Source: a virus. From it: a DNA stretch of 64,000 nt. The stretch is taken from IMG/VR virus record IMGVR_UViG_3300036770_001780, positions 30,361 to 94,360 of that record, one strand, 5' to 3'. The position numbers and the translations under genes were made by a program. Positions 60,847 through 64,000 of the stretch are shown here, in pieces. Under the pieces are notes generated by a model. That model did no database searches. It was not told the origin of the DNA and saw only the letters and a program-made list of their open reading frames with translations. The stretch's first letter is position 1. Each line of letters starts with the position of its first letter.

Positions 60847-61863
60847 TTAAGCCGCCCGAGACTCCATCATCTCCTTGAGGGAGAACCCGGCACTGGCGTT
60901 GGCCTTGGCTTCCTCGAACACCTCGGCGTTATCCGTGTAGGCAATCAGGAAAGCCTTGGTGGTCGCTTCGTCCGTGTAGTCAGGCACGGCCTTGAACAGC
61001 TTGTCCAGGGTCTTCAAGAGAAGTACGCCTGTCCCGATGTTGTGCTTCTTCGCCGCAGCGTCCGCTAGTTCGCCGATACTCATCTCTTGGGTGGTAGCCG
61101 TGTCGGTCGCAGGCTCATTGCTGTTCATGCTGTTGGCTTCCGCCCACCGCTTGCCAGCACCTGTCGGGTCAGCCTTAAAGAACTCCTTCTGTTTCTCGCC
61201 GCCGCTGACGTAGGCGATAAGGTCTTGCAGGGGCTTGATATATGCAGAGGAGTCCTTGGGGGAGCCGCTCGGCCAGATTCCGCTAAAGAACTGCTTTACT
61301 GAAGAAATGTCAGTTCCAGTAAGTTCGATCAGCTTATTCCGCAGGTCTCGGGCGAGTTCCGTGTCGCTGGACGGCTTGGCCTGCTGAGCGGCAGGTTCCG
61401 CCTGTTTAACGGGTGCTGCCGCCTGACGTGACTGGTAGTTGCGCTGAACGCGCTCCGCGCTCACGCCGCTGCCGGAGTTGCCGTCGTCATCTTCTTCCGC
61501 GACAAGCCCAAGCATGGAGCCAAGGGCGTAGCGGCGAAGATAAGTGATCGTCGCGCCGATGGTCTGAGGCTTTCGGTCAACCGCCGACATAGAGAACTCG
61601 CTCATCATATACTGCCCGGACGAGTGCATGATGTAGGTCTCGACCGTAGCGCCAGGATCGGAACTGGTGTTGTCCTTCACTGGCTGGAGGACCGCTAGGT
61701 CGTTATCGGCCAGCGGCTTCTTTACCGCGTCCATGACCGATGCAAGGTCCGCGTAGTGATTCTTGAGATGGGGGTTAACGCTGTCTTTAACCGCCGCCTT
61801 AATGCCTGACCATGCCTTGATAACCGCAGGCATTAGCTTGTCTGTCTGTTCTGAGAAAATCAT
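60847..61863 (-). CDS. erf: ERF-family single-strand annealing protein
   Basis: 338 aa. The N-terminal ERF core (about 1-130) reads NPHLKNHYADLASVMDAVKK, then a DNDLAVLQPV strand, a SMSAVDRKPQTIGATITYLR segment and YALGSMLGLVAEEDDD. A Gln/Ala/Pro-rich linker and a helical C-terminal domain (about 250-335) follow. It anneals complementary single strands for phage recombination and pairs with the exonuclease three bases downstream. AAAGGAAAG leader. Confidence 0.9.
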   Translation of the reverse strand: MIFSEQTDKLMPAVIKAWSGIKAAVKDSVNPHLKNHYADLASVMDAVKKPLADNDLAVLQPVKDNTSSDPGATVETYIMHSSGQYMMSEFSMSAVDRKPQTIGATITYLRRYALGSMLGLVAEEDDDGNSGSGVSAERVQRNYQSRQAAAPVKQAEPAAQQAKPSSDTELARDLRNKLIELTGTDISSVKQFFSGIWPSGSPKDSSAYIKPLQDLIAYVSGGEKQKEFFKADPTGAGKRWAEANSMNSNEPATDTATTQEMSIGELADAAAKKHNIGTGVLLLKTLDKLFKAVPDYTDEATTKAFLIAYTDNAEVFEEAKANASAGFSLKEMMESRAA

Positions 61864-61903
61864 CTTGATTCTTTCCTTTCAGTTTTATTGATTAAACCAC
61901 AAT

Positions 61904-62176
61904 TTAGTGGTCGTCGCCAGAGGACCACTCGTATCCAAATCCAACTACCGACCCTCTGCCGCTGCCTCTGCTGTGCTCTCCATGGATGGAGTCATCACCA
62001 GCTCCGTTCCCATGATTGTATCCGCAGCCTTCGCTAATGCCAAGGCCGTCGCCGCTGCCGTCGTTAAAGCCTCCGCCGTCGCTGTAATCGTTTCCGTATC
62101 CGTAGCCTATGCCACCTCCTCCTCCGCTCCCGCCGCCGTAGTTGTTTCCGCTACCAAAGCCGTTGTCTTTAGCCAT
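61904..62176 (-). CDS. Gly/Tyr-rich low-complexity protein (GYG family), 1
   Basis: 90 aa, beginning MAKDNGFGSGNNYGGG and ending SSGDDH. Over 40% Gly, with Asn, Ser, Asp and few Tyr: the least regular member. Start chosen at ATG 62176, six bases beyond the stop of the preceding gene, with a weak AGGA. It is the most leftward of the family, directly before the ERF gene. Confidence 0.7.
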   Translation of the reverse strand: MAKDNGFGSGNNYGGGSGGGGGIGYGYGNDYSDGGGFNDGSGDGLGISEGCGYNHGNGAGDDSIHGEHSRGSGRGSVVGFGYEWSSGDDH

Positions 62177-62181
62177 TAGTC

Positions 62182-62460
62182 CTAGATTCCGCTCCCTTCT
62201 GCGCCACCGCAGCCGTAGCCGCATAGGTGGTTGCTTTCGATCCGCTGCCAAAGACTTCGTGGCCAGTGCCCCCCGCTGCCGTCCCTCGCGCCGTGGCCGA
62301 TGCTACAGCCATTACCGTATCCTCTCTTATTTCCGCTGTCTTCGCAAGTGAAGTCACTTCCGAATCCACACCCGTCGATAAAGCCAATGCTATCCGGGTT
62401 CATGTCGCCACCGATAGGGGTAGTTCCATGGATGTTATTTTCAATCGCTCTTGTATTCAT
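62182..62460 (-). CDS. Gly-rich low-complexity protein (GYG family), 2
   Basis: 92 aa. More complex than its relatives: begins MNTRAIENNIHGTTPIGGDM and contains scattered Cys (FIDGCGFGSDFTCEDSG, CGYGCGGAE). GGGAGGTTAA precedes the ATG, which lies inside the end of the upstream gene. It probably shares an origin with the GYG genes but has lost the N-terminal E/D-YGYG start. Confidence 0.65.
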   Translation of the reverse strand: MNTRAIENNIHGTTPIGGDMNPDSIGFIDGCGFGSDFTCEDSGNKRGYGNGCSIGHGARDGSGGHWPRSLWQRIESNHLCGYGCGGAEGSGI

Positions 62461-62686
62461 TTAACCTCCCGGCGCTCTCCTTTTCGCCGTTATCCTCTCC
62501 TGCTTGTTCTGCCCTCTCCCCGCAATCAGTACAGCGTCCATCTTCGAAGGCATGGCCGTATTTTTCGCAAGGTGTCCATTCGTCGTATTTGTTTTCTTCT
62601 CCACCACCGCCGCCACTGTAAGAGTCGTTCCCAAATCCGTCTCCGAAACCGGAGTCATATCCGAATCCGTATTTCCCGTTATTCAT
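62441..62686 (-). CDS. Gly-rich protein with C/H-type motif (GYG family), 3
   Basis: 81 aa. Starts MNNGKYGFGYDSGFGDGFGN, then a non-repetitive half with CEKYGHAFEDGRCTDCGERA: Cys, His, Cys and Cys that could form a small zinc site. AAAGGATGCTGT leads into ATG 62686. Combines the family's repeat start with an unusual folded-looking tail. Confidence 0.7.
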   Translation of the reverse strand: MNNGKYGFGYDSGFGDGFGNDSYSGGGGGEENKYDEWTPCEKYGHAFEDGRCTDCGERAEQAGEDNGEKESAGRLNEYKSD

Positions 62687-62698
62687 ACAGCATCCTTT

Positions 62699-62944
62699 CT
62701 ACCCATTCCCATCCCCTTCTCGTTGGCTGGAGCCATATTTACGCCCACCTCCAAAGCCGGAATTAGTGCCGAAGCCGCAGTCTTTGCCACTGCCGTATCC
62801 CTCGCTTTTGTCTGTGCCTTTGCCTATACCTTCGCCGTAGCCGTAACCATCTTCTCTGCCGTCTTCGCCGCCGTAGCAGCCGTTTCCGCAGCCGTATCCC
62901 CAGCCGTCTCCGCATTCGTTCGTCTTGCCGGTTATATATTTCAT
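62699..62944 (-). CDS. Gly/Tyr-rich low-complexity protein (GYG family), 4
   Basis: 81 aa from ATG 62944, one base after the stop of the preceding gene. Starts MKYITGKTNECGDGWGYGCG and continues with paired acidic/Gly units (GEDGREDGYGYGEGIG). Ends in a KYGSSQREGDGNG tail. The frame is open further upstream but that part looks like out-of-frame repeat. Confidence 0.68.
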   Translation of the reverse strand: MKYITGKTNECGDGWGYGCGNGCYGGEDGREDGYGYGEGIGKGTDKSEGYGSGKDCGFGTNSGFGGGRKYGSSQREGDGNG

Positions 62945-62945
62945 C

Positions 62946-63224
62946 TTACCCGTATCCATCGTCTTCTCTGTATCCGGAGCCGTCGCCGTCTCCATGTCCG
63001 TAGCCGCTCCCGTAACTAATCCCGCATCCACTCACGCAGCCGCCGCCGCCGAATCCTTCGCTGTTATCGGATCCATACCCTCCGCCTTCGTCGTCGTATT
63101 TACTCCCGCCGCCCCCAGAGCCGTAGTCGTCGCCGTATCCATGACCGCTTCCCCAGCCATCCCCGGTGCCATACCTGTCGCCCCAGCCGTCGCCGTATCC
63201 GTATCCGTACTCTTCTTTACCCAT
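62946..63224 (-). CDS. Gly/Tyr-rich low-complexity protein (GYG family), 5
   Basis: 92 aa, starting MGKEEYGYGYGDGWGDRYG, a typical family start. AAGGGAGGACGC gives a strong ribosome binding site. The rest alternates Gly with Tyr, Asp and Ser, with two short Cys-bearing stretches (GGCVSGCGISYG). Acidic overall. Confidence 0.75.
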   Translation of the reverse strand: MGKEEYGYGYGDGWGDRYGTGDGWGSGHGYGDDYGSGGGGSKYDDEGGGYGSDNSEGFGGGGCVSGCGISYGSGYGHGDGDGSGYREDDGYG

Positions 63225-63235
63225 GCGTCCTCCCT

Positions 63236-63549
<314 letters not shown>

Positions 63550-63553
<4 letters not shown>

Positions 63554-63806
63554 ACTTCATCCTCTTCGATCTCTCCTGCGCCGTCACTGGAACCGCAGCC
63601 GTGACCGTCTTTGTATTCGTCGCTTAAGCCGTCGCTGTCGCCGCAGCCGTATCCGTCTCCGTCTCCGTCGCCGCCTCCGTCGCTGACTCCGCCGCCTGAG
63701 CCGCGACTATCTCCCCAGCCGTCTCCAATTACGTAGCTGTAGCCGTAGCCGTAAACGGAGCCGCCACCTAGGTCTATGCCGTATCCGTAGCCGTAATCCT
63801 CCTTAC

Positions 63807-63810
<4 letters not shown>
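63550..63810 (-). CDS. Gly/Tyr-rich low-complexity protein (GYG family), 7
   Basis: 86 aa, starting MSKEDYGYGYGIDLGGGSVYG and ending in an acidic tail EIEEDEV. The middle is Gly/Asp/Ser-rich. GGAG seven bases ahead of the ATG, which overlaps the upstream stop (ATGA). The non-repetitive acidic C-terminus might be the functional or docking part. Confidence 0.75.

Positions 63811-64000
<190 letters not shown>

Overview
The window is one continuous stretch of a tailed double-stranded DNA phage (Caudoviricetes). It has a large terminase, portal, scaffold, major capsid protein, tail and ejection proteins, and a dense block of small early genes. I see no sheath, tape-measure or tail-assembly chaperone genes. 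Instead there are adaptor-like proteins, a large nozzle/fibre-like protein and four very large Ala/Gln/Pro-rich proteins, which suggests a short-tailed (podovirus-like) virion that ejects internal proteins. LPS-type glycosyltransferase homologues fit a Gram-negative host, but this is inference. No DNA polymerase, integrase, endolysin or RNA polymerase was recognised; they may lie outside the window.

Layout. 1-35036 (+ strand) is the late module: small basic proteins, a holin-like membrane protein, candidate small terminase, terminase large subunit, portal, PhoH-like ATPase, scaffold, capsid, decoration-like protein, three adaptor-like proteins, a 1774-aa tail protein with five tandem repeats, fibre-associated proteins, a GNAT-like gene, RecA, then four ejection-protein candidates. 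The last of these (1739 aa) carries Nudix-, PI4-kinase-like and ADP-ribosyltransferase-like domains. A GC-rich terminator at 35041-35067 separates this module from the opposing one. 35086-64000 (- strand) is the early/replication module: ribonucleotide reductase, ThyX, a phosphoesterase, two glycosyltransferases, RusA, HNH endonuclease, DnaB helicase, split primase, replication initiator with a lambda-like internal origin, about 14 tiny overlapping genes, three tRNA genes, a superfamily 2 helicase, an exonuclease and an ERF annealing protein. A family of at least eight small Gly/Tyr-rich low-complexity proteins runs off the right edge.

How it works together. RNR and ThyX supply deoxynucleotides. 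Initiator, DnaB and the two primase pieces start replication, probably from the iterons inside the initiator gene. ERF, the PD-(D/E)XK nuclease, RusA and RecA handle recombination. Terminase and portal package DNA, and the large ejection proteins probably enter the host with it.

Most striking features: (1) an intein in the SF2 helicase whose coding DNA also encodes, in another frame, a Vsr-like homing endonuclease; (2) a replication origin embedded in the initiator gene, with repeats conserved at DNA rather than protein level; (3) the Gly/Tyr-rich gene family; (4) the ejected Nudix/kinase-like/ART fusion with a translationally coupled small Cys-rich partner; (5) three inteins of three different types, each inserted at or close to active-site residues.
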